This document shows, piece after piece, positions 58,409-64,000 of a stretch of DNA of 64,000 nt. Below the pieces are notes generated by a model. That model had not been told where the DNA came from, did no database searches, and worked only from the letters and a program-made list of their open reading frames with translations. Both the position numbers and the translations under genes were made by a program. How positions within the stretch are numbered: position 1 is the first letter of the stretch; each line of letters begins with the position of its first letter. This DNA is from Halobacillus aidingensis. Its GTDB lineage: Bacteria; Bacillota; Bacilli; Bacillales; Halobacillaceae. The DNA lies in assembly GCF_900104185.1 (NCBI RefSeq), contig NZ_FNIZ01000003.1, forward strand, positions 248,001 through 312,000, in the 5' to 3' direction.

Positions 58409-59701
58409 ATGAATGAGCGTGTTGAAAAGTTGCGTCACCAGTGGCAGGACGAGAGTCGATGGAGCGGGGTACAAAGACCATATGAAGCTGAAGAGGTCAT
58501 TCGGTTAAGAGGTTCCATGGATATTCAGCATACGTTAGCGGAAAAAGGTGCCGAAAAGCTTTGGAAGTTAATGAACGAAGAAGATTATGTCCACGCGTTA
58601 GGTGCTTTGACGGGGAACCAAGCGATGCAGCAGGTGAAAGCAGGGTTGAAAGCCATCTATTTGAGTGGATGGCAAGTAGCCGCTGATGCCAACCTCTCAG
58701 GGCATATGTATCCTGACCAGAGCTTGTATCCGGCCAATAGCGTACCGCAAGTGGTGAAGAGGATCAATCAAGCTTTGCAAAGAGCGGATCAAATTCACCA
58801 TATGGAAGGCAAAGAGGACATTGATTGGTTTGCGCCTATTGTCGCAGACGCCGAAGCTGGTTTTGGTGGCCAGCTGAATGTGTTCGAGTTGATGAAAGGA
58901 ATGATTGAAGCAGGTGCTGCAGCTGTTCACTTTGAAGATCAGCTTTCTTCGGAGAAAAAATGTGGTCACCTTGGTGGGAAAGTCCTTTTACCGACACAGA
59001 CCGCGGTTCGAAACCTGATTTCCGCAAGGTTTGCTGCGGATGTAATGGGAACTCCGACCATCATTATAGCAAGAACCGATGCAAATGCGGCCGATCTGAT
59101 CACGAGTGATGTGGATCCTTATGATGCGCCATTCATTACTGGAGAGAGAACAGCAGAAGGTTTCTTTAAAACAAGGTCTGGATTGGATCAGGCGATTGCA
59201 CGTGGTTTGGCTTATGCGCCATATGCTGATCTTGTCTGGTGTGAAACATCGGAGCCTAACTTGGAGGAAGCCCGTCGTTTTGCAGAAGCTATTCACGAAC
59301 AATACCCTGGAAAGCTTTTGGCTTATAACTGCTCTCCTTCTTTCAACTGGAAGAATAAGCTCGATGATGAAACGATTGCAAACTTTCAGCGTGAGCTGGG
59401 GGAAATGGGATACAAGTTTCAATTCGTTACATTGGCAGGGTTCCATGCCTTGAACCACGGCATGTTCGAACTTGCTCGTCAATATAAAGATCGTGGTATG
59501 GAAGCTTATTCTGAGCTTCAGCAGGCAGAGTTTGCGAGTGAGATTCATGGGTATTCAGCGACACGACATCAACGTGAAGTTGGAACAGGGTATTTTGATG
59601 AAGTCGCTCAAGTGATCTCGGGTGGAACATCTTCCACAACGGCATTGAAGGGTTCCACAGAGACTGAACAATTCAACTCTGAAACCGTCAGCCCTTCATA
59701 A
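58409..59701 (+). CDS. aceA: Isocitrate lyase
   Basis: Isocitrate lyase (430 aa) splits isocitrate into glyoxylate and succinate. The catalytic cysteine lies in the signature [11 protein letters not shown] near residue 190. [18 protein letters not shown] near 150 and [13 protein letters not shown] near 310 are also typical. AAGGGGGA precedes the ATG. It is the second gene of the aceB-aceA operon and ends with a terminator. Confidence 0.97.
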   Translation: MNERVEKLRHQWQDESRWSGVQRPYEAEEVIRLRGSMDIQHTLAEKGAEKLWKLMNEEDYVHALGALTGNQAMQQVKAGLKAIYLSGWQVAADANLSGHMYPDQSLYPANSVPQVVKRINQALQRADQIHHMEGKEDIDWFAPIVADAEAGFGGQLNVFELMKGMIEAGAAAVHFEDQLSSEKKCGHLGGKVLLPTQTAVRNLISARFAADVMGTPTIIIARTDANAADLITSDVDPYDAPFITGERTAEGFFKTRSGLDQAIARGLAYAPYADLVWCETSEPNLEEARRFAEAIHEQYPGKLLAYNCSPSFNWKNKLDDETIANFQRELGEMGYKFQFVTLAGFHALNHGMFELARQYKDRGMEAYSELQQAEFASEIHGYSATRHQREVGTGYFDEVAQVISGGTSSTTALKGSTETEQFNSETVSPS

Positions 59702-59724
59702 CAGGAGCGTATGATTTAGTGAGA

Positions 59725-59760
59725 AACGCCTGGAGTGTGAATCTCCGGGCGTTTATTTTT
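59725..59760 (+). terminator. Terminator of aceB-aceA
   Basis: AAACGCCTGGAG and CTCCGGGCGTTT pair with one mismatch around seven bases and lead into a T-rich run. Confidence 0.85.
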
Positions 59761-59812
59761 CTTGTCCACAAAGCACAATTCTTCGCCGAATTAATATGGT
59801 ATGATATCAGTT

Positions 59813-59833
59813 ATTTTCAGTGATTGTGAAAAT
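59813..59833. promoter_or_regulatory. Inverted repeat in the hpaB leader
   Basis: ATTTTCA and TGAAAAT are perfect 7-bp arms around GTGATTG. They lie between a TATGAT -10-like hexamer and the ribosome-binding site, where a repressor could act. Confidence 0.4.
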
Positions 59834-59846
59834 CAGGAGTGATATC

Positions 59847-61286
59847 ATGCCGGTGATTTCAGGTGAAGAATATAAAAAACGCATAGACGCGATGAATGCG
59901 GAAGTGTGGGTGGGAGGAAGTAAAGTCACGGGTAGCATTTCCGAACACCCGGCCTTCAAGGGGATCATCCGCAGTCAGGCAGAACTCTACGATCTTCAGT
60001 GTGCCAATCAAGACGATATGACGTTTCCCTCAGAAACGACAGGGAACCGATTAGGTCTGTCATACTTAATTCCAAGAACGAAAGGGGAATTAGAAAGAAG
60101 GAGGAAAATGATTCAGCGGTGGGCCCTTCATTCGGGTGGAGTGATGGGGAGAAGCCCGGATTATATGAACACTGTGCTCGCCGCTTTTGCTGCATCGATT
60201 GATGTATTGGATGGGGAAGAGAATTGTCATCCGGAACGGCTTCTGAAATTTTATGAATATGCTCGAGAGAATGATTTGTCGTTCACACATACTTTCGTTA
60301 ACCCTCAAAGCAACCGATCAAAGTTAGCTTTTCTAGAAGAGGATGTCACCAATGCTCGGATCATGGACCGGACCGACAAAGGTTTGATCATTAAAGGTGC
60401 CAAACTTCTGGCAACACAAGGAGGAATAACGGATGAGATCATCGTCTTTTCCGCTCCTGGTGCTCAGGATAATGCTCACGCCTACTGTTTTTCTATCCCG
60501 AGCAACACGAAAGGGTTAAAGTTTGTATGTAGGGAATCATTCGCCAATGATGGACCATCTTATGATTATCCTTTGTCCTCACGTTTTGAAGAGATGGACA
60601 CCATCGTCATTTTTGATGATGTTCTCGTTCCATGGGAGCGTGTCTTCATACACGATAATATTCGAGCAGCTACCCGTTTGTATGTCCAAGGGAAATTTGT
60701 TCCCTTCACGTTACATCAAATCGCTTCACGGCAAATCATTAAAACCGAATTTCTGTTAGGAATTGCTCAGGGGATCGTTGATACAATACAAATCGGAGAT
60801 TATCAACATGTTCAAAGTAAAGTGGTGGAAATAGTCAAAGGGTTGGAAGTCATGAAAGCACTTGTCATTAAGTCAGAACAAGAAGCGGCTGTTGATGCTT
60901 CAGGCATTATGGTTCCTGAAAGGCAACCGTTATATGTGGCTGTGAATCAATTTCAAGAATCTTATCCGAGATTTGCTGAGATTCTTCAGATTCTTGGTGC
61001 CAGCGGAATGATGTCAATTCCGCAAAAGGCAGATTTTGAAGGAGAAGTCGGAGAGCAACTGGATCATTTTTTGCAAGGGGTTGAAGTGAAAGGAGAAGAT
61101 CGCGTCTCCCTTTTTCGGTTAGCCTGGGATTTGACGATGAGCAGTTTTGGTTCCAGACAAACGCTGTATGAACGATTCTTCTTCGGAGATCCTGTACGGC
61201 TTTCGCAAACCATTTATCAACTTTATGACGACCATAAAGCATTAGAAACCATCCAACCGTTCTTATCAAAAAAAGCTGACAAGTAA
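59847..61286 (+). CDS. hpaB: 4-hydroxyphenylacetate 3-monooxygenase-type oxygenase (HpaB family)
   Basis: The 479-residue protein belongs to the reduced-flavin-dependent HpaB family. RKMIQRWALHSGGVMGRSPDYMN, seen as GGVMGRSPDYMN near residue 92, forms part of the flavin/substrate site. HTFVNPQSNR near 145 and the FDDVLVPWERVF helix near 262 are family marks. It would hydroxylate a phenol such as 4-hydroxyphenylacetate using FADH2 from a reductase (HpaC), which is not encoded nearby. The ATG at 59847 is preceded by CAGGAG. It is monocistronic. Confidence 0.85.
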   Translation: MPVISGEEYKKRIDAMNAEVWVGGSKVTGSISEHPAFKGIIRSQAELYDLQCANQDDMTFPSETTGNRLGLSYLIPRTKGELERRRKMIQRWALHSGGVMGRSPDYMNTVLAAFAASIDVLDGEENCHPERLLKFYEYARENDLSFTHTFVNPQSNRSKLAFLEEDVTNARIMDRTDKGLIIKGAKLLATQGGITDEIIVFSAPGAQDNAHAYCFSIPSNTKGLKFVCRESFANDGPSYDYPLSSRFEEMDTIVIFDDVLVPWERVFIHDNIRAATRLYVQGKFVPFTLHQIASRQIIKTEFLLGIAQGIVDTIQIGDYQHVQSKVVEIVKGLEVMKALVIKSEQEAAVDASGIMVPERQPLYVAVNQFQESYPRFAEILQILGASGMMSIPQKADFEGEVGEQLDHFLQGVEVKGEDRVSLFRLAWDLTMSSFGSRQTLYERFFFGDPVRLSQTIYQLYDDHKALETIQPFLSKKADK

Positions 61287-61300
61287 ATGTCAGCTTTTTA
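61270..61300. terminator. Terminator overlapping the hpaB stop
   Basis: AAAAAGCTGACA and TGTCAGCTTTTT pair, and the hpaB stop codon lies in the loop. The same structure reaches the stop of the convergent sspL gene. Confidence 0.9.
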
Positions 61301-61435
61301 TCGTTTGGCATTTGCTTTTTTTGCTTTTTGTTCTAACTGAGAACGAGGTTGCTGATCAGCGACATCTTCAGAAAGTCCCTGTGGGTTTACCGTGTTGCCG
61401 GCATTTCTTTTGAATGCATTGCTTTTCTTACTCAT
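61298..61435 (-). CDS. sspL: Small acid-soluble spore protein L
   Basis: This 45-residue minus-strand gene encodes a basic peptide with a C-terminal half resembling B. subtilis SspL: VNPQGLSEDVADQQPRSQLE, here quoted as VNPQGLSED, then QLEQKAKKANAKR against the SspL ending ELEERAKKSNTKR. SspL is a minor SASP made in the forespore. AGGAGG lies eight bases before the ATG at 61435. It is convergent with hpaB and shares its terminator. Confidence 0.8.
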   Translation of the reverse strand: MSKKSNAFKRNAGNTVNPQGLSEDVADQQPRSQLEQKAKKANAKR

Positions 61436-61561
61436 AAGCGCACCTCCTAATGCTTATTTTGGAGTAATGGTCGGTTTTTATCCATGTTTTCAATAGGCAA
61501 AAGCTTACAACGAATGGGTTATTCAAACATGCAAAAGCTAAGCGCAAAGGAGGATTTAAGT

Positions 61562-61762
61562 ATGAAGCAAAACAAACCCAACCGTAATCATAATCAAAAC
61601 ACAGACGACTTCAGGTCTCAGGGCTTAGCAACTACCCATGAGCAAGTATCCGATACTCTCACAGAAGGTACGTACGATGCCAAAATCGATGAAGTGGATG
61701 AAAATGGGCAGCTGATTAGCCATAAAGGTGAGGATATTAAAAAAGGAAAGAAGCGTGACTGA
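61562..61762 (+). CDS. YozQ/DUF4025-like small protein
   Basis: The 66-residue hydrophilic product contains GLATTHEQVSDTLTEGTYD near residue 21, the pattern of the DUF4025 (YozQ) family found in spore-forming bacilli. Its function is not established. The ATG at 61562 is preceded by AAGGAGG at good spacing. The SASP gene begins two bases after its stop, which suggests co-transcription and perhaps forespore expression. Confidence 0.7.
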   Translation: MKQNKPNRNHNQNTDDFRSQGLATTHEQVSDTLTEGTYDAKIDEVDENGQLISHKGEDIKKGKKRD

Positions 61763-61764
61763 TC

Positions 61765-62022
61765 ATGGCTCGAAGGAATAAACTGCTTGTTCCCGAAGCT
61801 CGGGCAGGGCTTGATCAAATGAAAGCTGAACTTCTAAACTCATCATCACCTGACCAAACGAAATATGAAGTAGCAAAGGAACAAGGGATCTCGTTGAAAG
61901 AAGGGAACAATGGTGATCTTTCTACGAGAGATGCGGGTAAAATCGGAGGGCAGATCGGCGGGCGAATGGTGAAAGAGTTAATTCGCAGGGCTCAACAACA
62001 GATGGAACAAGAACAAAAGTAA
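61765..62022 (+). CDS. Alpha/beta-type small acid-soluble spore protein
   Basis: The 85-residue protein shows the two conserved SASP regions: NKLLVPEARAGLDQMKAE with the GPR-type cleavage zone KYEVAKEQGI, and the helix-forming RDAGKIGGQIGGRMVKELI. Such proteins coat spore DNA and protect it against UV and heat; the protease GPR degrades them in germination. The C-terminus is more polar than in the major SspA and SspB, so this is probably a minor member. It is coupled to the YozQ-like gene. Confidence 0.9.
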   Translation: MARRNKLLVPEARAGLDQMKAELLNSSSPDQTKYEVAKEQGISLKEGNNGDLSTRDAGKIGGQIGGRMVKELIRRAQQQMEQEQK

Positions 62023-62050
62023 GAGGCGCAAAACGGCGCCTCTTTTTTGG
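62021..62050 (+). terminator. Terminator after the SASP gene
   Basis: AAGAGGCGC and GCGCCTCTT pair around a short loop and run into six T. Confidence 0.85.
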
Positions 62051-62071
62051 TCTTCAAATCGAACGAAGAGT

Positions 62072-62458
62072 TCATTCCATGTTCGCCAGCATATTCTTAG
62101 GATGCATCATCATTAACAGATCAAGTTCTTTTTTATGGTAAAGGAATTCGGATTTATTTTTATTTACAAGGGACTGATCGATCTGATGTTGATGCACAAG
62201 GATCGCTAATTCCAGATCCATTTCTGTATAGAGTGAACGGTCTTCATACTTTTCATCGATAAAAGGAATGGACATATAAAAAGGATCAGCATCATTTTTT
62301 CTAACAGATATATACCAGCCTGCATGGTCTACATAAAAGGGATCTTCAAGGATGTGAAGATGATCGCCTTGGTTGAATTCAATGATTTCATGGCATGTAC
62401 AATCTTGGTTGCCTTTTTCATATGTGAACGTTTGTAGAACGGTTAAGGTATTCTCCAT
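62072..62458 (-). CDS. IDEAL-domain protein under Fur-type control
   Basis: The 128-residue protein has a beta-rich N-terminal part (about 1-85) with two closely spaced cysteines (QDCTCHEI). Its C-terminal helix-loop HQHQIDQSLVNKNKSEF, near residue 95, fits the IDEAL-domain pattern I-D-x-S/A-L-x3-N/D-x3-F. IDEAL domains occur in small regulators and adaptor proteins of bacilli. The ATG at 62458 has AAAGGAG upstream. A perfect Fur box lies between the -35 and -10 of its promoter, so expression should rise under iron limitation. The function is not known. Confidence 0.7.
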   Translation of the reverse strand: MENTLTVLQTFTYEKGNQDCTCHEIIEFNQGDHLHILEDPFYVDHAGWYISVRKNDADPFYMSIPFIDEKYEDRSLYTEMDLELAILVHQHQIDQSLVNKNKSEFLYHKKELDLLMMMHPKNMLANME

Positions 62459-62487
62459 AGCCATTCTCCTTTCAAGGTGATAAAATA

Positions 62488-62517
62488 ATAATAGTTGATA
62501 ATGATTATCAATGTCAA
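62488..62517 (-). promoter_or_regulatory. Promoter with a perfect Fur box in its spacer
   Basis: On the minus strand TTGACA (62512-62517) and TATTAT (62488-62493) are separated by 18 bp. The spacer contains TGATAATCATTATCA, a perfect match to the 7-1-7 Fur box TGATAATNATTATCA (62496-62510). A repressor bound here would occlude the promoter. The divergent kinase-like gene has its own extended -10 (TGGTATAAT, about 62548-62556), about 40 bp from the Fur box. Confidence 0.85.
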
Positions 62518-62595
62518 ACAAAAATGCACTTCTTTTTCTGATAATTTTGGTATAATGATATAAATAAAATGGCTTTTTCATAGAGGAGAATCTTT

Positions 62596-63192
62596 ATGGG
62601 GAATATCAAAGATTTGGTTGGAAAAGTACAGTTTGATGGGGATCGTCCCATCGTAGTGCCTCCAGAGTTACAATGGATTGGCCAAGGAAGAAGTGCCGTG
62701 GTCTACCGATTGCAGGGAACAGACCTAGCGATAAAGATTTTTTATCCAGGTTACGAGGACCTGGCACATGTTGAAGGGGAAGTTTATGAGAAGCTGAACA
62801 ACCATGAGTTTTTTCCAGCTTTTTATGAAAAAGGAGAAGGCTATTTGACGATGCAGTACGTGGAAGGTATCACTTTTTATGACTGTCTCGTCAATGGGGT
62901 TGCAATTACAGACGAGATGGTTCAACGCGTAGACGAGGCGTTGGAATTTGCCTGTCGTTTAGGTTTCAACCCTTCGGATACCCACTTGAAGAATATCCTG
63001 CTCACTACTGACGATGAAGTGAAAGTGATTGATGTGGTTCGTTTCACACAGGAGTTTGATTGTCCGCATTGGCGTGACTTGAAAAAAGCCTATGAAACCT
63101 TTTATCAGCGTCGCTATGTTCCAAAAAAAATCCCGCGATTTTTTATAGAGTTTATCATACGTTTGTATCGTAAAAGGTTGTTGCCGATTTAG
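62596..63192 (+). CDS. Small protein-kinase-like protein (YrzF-like)
   Basis: The 198-residue protein has the minimal kinase-fold residues. These are a glycine-rich IGQGRSAVVYRL near 28, the lysine in LAIKIFYP near 48, the catalytic loop DTHLKNILL near 128 with Asp and Asn, and the metal-binding Asp in VKVIDVVRF near 143. It lacks the large C-terminal lobe of Hanks kinases and resembles B. subtilis YrzF. The substrate is unknown. It is divergent from the Fur-controlled IDEAL-domain gene. Confidence 0.78.
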   Translation: MGNIKDLVGKVQFDGDRPIVVPPELQWIGQGRSAVVYRLQGTDLAIKIFYPGYEDLAHVEGEVYEKLNNHEFFPAFYEKGEGYLTMQYVEGITFYDCLVNGVAITDEMVQRVDEALEFACRLGFNPSDTHLKNILLTTDDEVKVIDVVRFTQEFDCPHWRDLKKAYETFYQRRYVPKKIPRFFIEFIIRLYRKRLLPI

Positions 63193-63258
63193 ACGGTTTT
63201 GTTGTTTGACCATCCATTTTTCTGGGAAAACCTTGAACTAGAAAGGTGGAATGTGATT

Positions 63259-63498
63259 ATGACACAACATCGTTTGAGTGATGTAGAAGTCGGCAAAAAT
63301 TACAAGGCAAAAGAGTTAGACAGTTTTGTATCTACGACCGATGTACTTGTTCTTTCTAACAATGATTCACAACTTTTCACAGAACCTGAAAGAGAGTATA
63401 AAGTCGTCGATGCATTTGAAGGTTTTTTTGAACATTCCTCTGAAGATGGAGAGAAATATTTCCGTGAAAAGAAAGCCTATGTAGTAGAAAAAGTATAG
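63259..63498 (+). CDS. Small protein of unknown function (79 aa)
   Basis: The acidic 79-residue product has no membrane segment or cysteine, and I do not recognise the family. The ATG at 63259 has AAAGGTGG about nine bases upstream; a GTG at 63253 is an alternative. It follows the kinase-like gene by 66 bases on the same strand and ends at a terminator, so the two may be co-transcribed. Confidence 0.6.
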   Translation: MTQHRLSDVEVGKNYKAKELDSFVSTTDVLVLSNNDSQLFTEPEREYKVVDAFEGFFEHSSEDGEKYFREKKAYVVEKV

Positions 63499-63503
63499 AA
63501 ATA

Positions 63504-63530
63504 GGCGTCCAATATGGGCGCCTTTTTTTC
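63504..63530. terminator. Terminator after the 79-aa gene
   Basis: AGGCGTCC/GGGCGCCT forms a stem with a G-T pair and a loop of about five bases, followed by seven T. Confidence 0.8.
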
Positions 63531-63537
63531 GTTGAAA

Positions 63538-64000
63538 TCAATATCTTAGTTTCATGAGAATTTCCTTAATTTCCTCATCGGCCATGAGTACTTCCTCGTA
63601 TTTCTTTGTAATTTCAGTCAATGCCACATCATGATAAAAGAATTCAGTAAAGAATTTCACTAATGGTTTGGATAAGGTATGAATGCCCTGGAACGTATTG
63701 CCCTCTACACCCGCAAATAGAATTTCTTCGTGATCAATAATCATGAGCTTGTGCCTTTCAAGGGCTTCGTGTTTTTCGTCAGGCAATAGGACATGGGCAT
63801 GCAGCTTTCCTGGATCCAGTTCACCCACAGAAAGAAGCTCTACCTTGATGCCTTCTTTCTTTTTTTCTTCAAGAAGCGGGAGGAGGGGAGCCAATTCATC
63901 ACTCCACCCGGTAACAAGTATTTCCTCCCTGGCAGTTTGAATCCGCTCATTTAATAAAGCTTTGATGGAAGCATCATTTTGGATGGTCCATACGCGTTCA
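63538..64000 (-). CDS. TrmB-like transcriptional regulator, C-terminal part (5' end outside window)
   Basis: The minus-strand frame is open from the window edge to 63538 and gives about 154 residues. EILVTGWSDELAPLLPLL, then ERHKLMIIDHEEILFAGVEG, resembles the phospholipase-D-like effector region of TrmB-family regulators, in which the HK motif is retained. The N-terminal helix-turn-helix would lie beyond base 64000. It is convergent with the 79-aa gene. Its targets cannot be seen. Confidence 0.65.
   Translation of the reverse strand, partial: ERVWTIQNDASIKALLNERIQTAREEILVTGWSDELAPLLPLLEEKKKEGIKVELLSVGELDPGKLHAHVLLPDEKHEALERHKLMIIDHEEILFAGVEGNTFQGIHTLSKPLVKFFTEFFYHDVALTEITKKYEEVLMADEEIKEILMKLRY

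Noticed and set aside
61298-61435. Apparent frameshift near the end of sspL in a run of A
   Set aside because: Counting against neighbouring gene ends shows a run of seven A, which keeps the frame and gives the expected KKANAKR ending.

Overview
The window looks like chromosomal DNA of a low-to-mid GC, endospore-forming member of the Bacillaceae, most likely a moderately halophilic, aerobic genus such as Halobacillus or a relative. This is inferred from the hisZGDBHAF-hisIE cluster, the trxB/yvcI/rapZ/yvcK/whiA/crh block, cggR-gapA-pgk-tpiA-gpmI-eno, secG-est-rnr-smpB-ssrA, and spore genes (SspL, an alpha/beta-type SASP, a CotF-like coat protein), together with many acid-rich proteins. No phage, plasmid, CRISPR array or intact transposase gene is visible.

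Layout. 1-3.3 kb: fatty acid activation (acyl-CoA ligase and an AidB-like acyl-CoA dehydrogenase). 3.6-10 kb: histidine biosynthesis, with eight tightly packed genes. 10.1-16.3 kb: a TPR protein, thioredoxin reductase, then Nudix-rapZ-yvcK-whiA-crh (central carbon and cell-envelope control). 16.4-17 kb: clpP on the minus strand under a CtsR box. 17.2-17.9 kb: a repeat element and a tRNA-Arg. 18.1-26.1 kb: a small unknown gene, a glutaredoxin-like gene, and the glycolytic operon behind a CggR operator. 26.1-27.5 kb: YdcF-like, nitroreductase and YtzI-like genes. 27.6-33.2 kb, minus strand: fruR-fruK-fruA-ptsH-ptsI, in which ptsI carries an in-frame stop. 33.5-40.2 kb: secG, est, rnr, smpB and tmRNA, with a Tad2-like protein and a GNAT protein on the minus strand. 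40.4-48 kb: UspA, an amidinotransferase/permease pair, YcgG and LysE-type genes, a CotF-like gene and YpjP. 48-56.4 kb: two redox/electrophile-type divergons (HxlR and LysR regulators), murB, DUF1540, ilvD and a histidine phosphatase. 56.6-61.3 kb: the glyoxylate shunt (aceB-aceA) and an HpaB-type monooxygenase. 61.3-64 kb: spore proteins, an IDEAL-domain gene with a Fur box inside its promoter, a small kinase-like protein and a truncated TrmB-like regulator.

The most unusual structure is a family of four non-coding intergenic elements of about 555 bp (near 17.2, 33.8, 45.5 and 53.1 kb). They are bounded by inverted repeats with the core GAAGACTCAGTTTCGAGA and by two different conserved outer flanks. 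Relative to these flanks the interior lies in one orientation in two copies and in the opposite orientation in a third. The fourth copy is rearranged and carries another inverted repeat, and one of the others carries a nested hairpin insertion. The second notable point is the nonsense codon in ptsI, which would remove the catalytic half of PTS Enzyme I in an otherwise intact pts/fru cluster.
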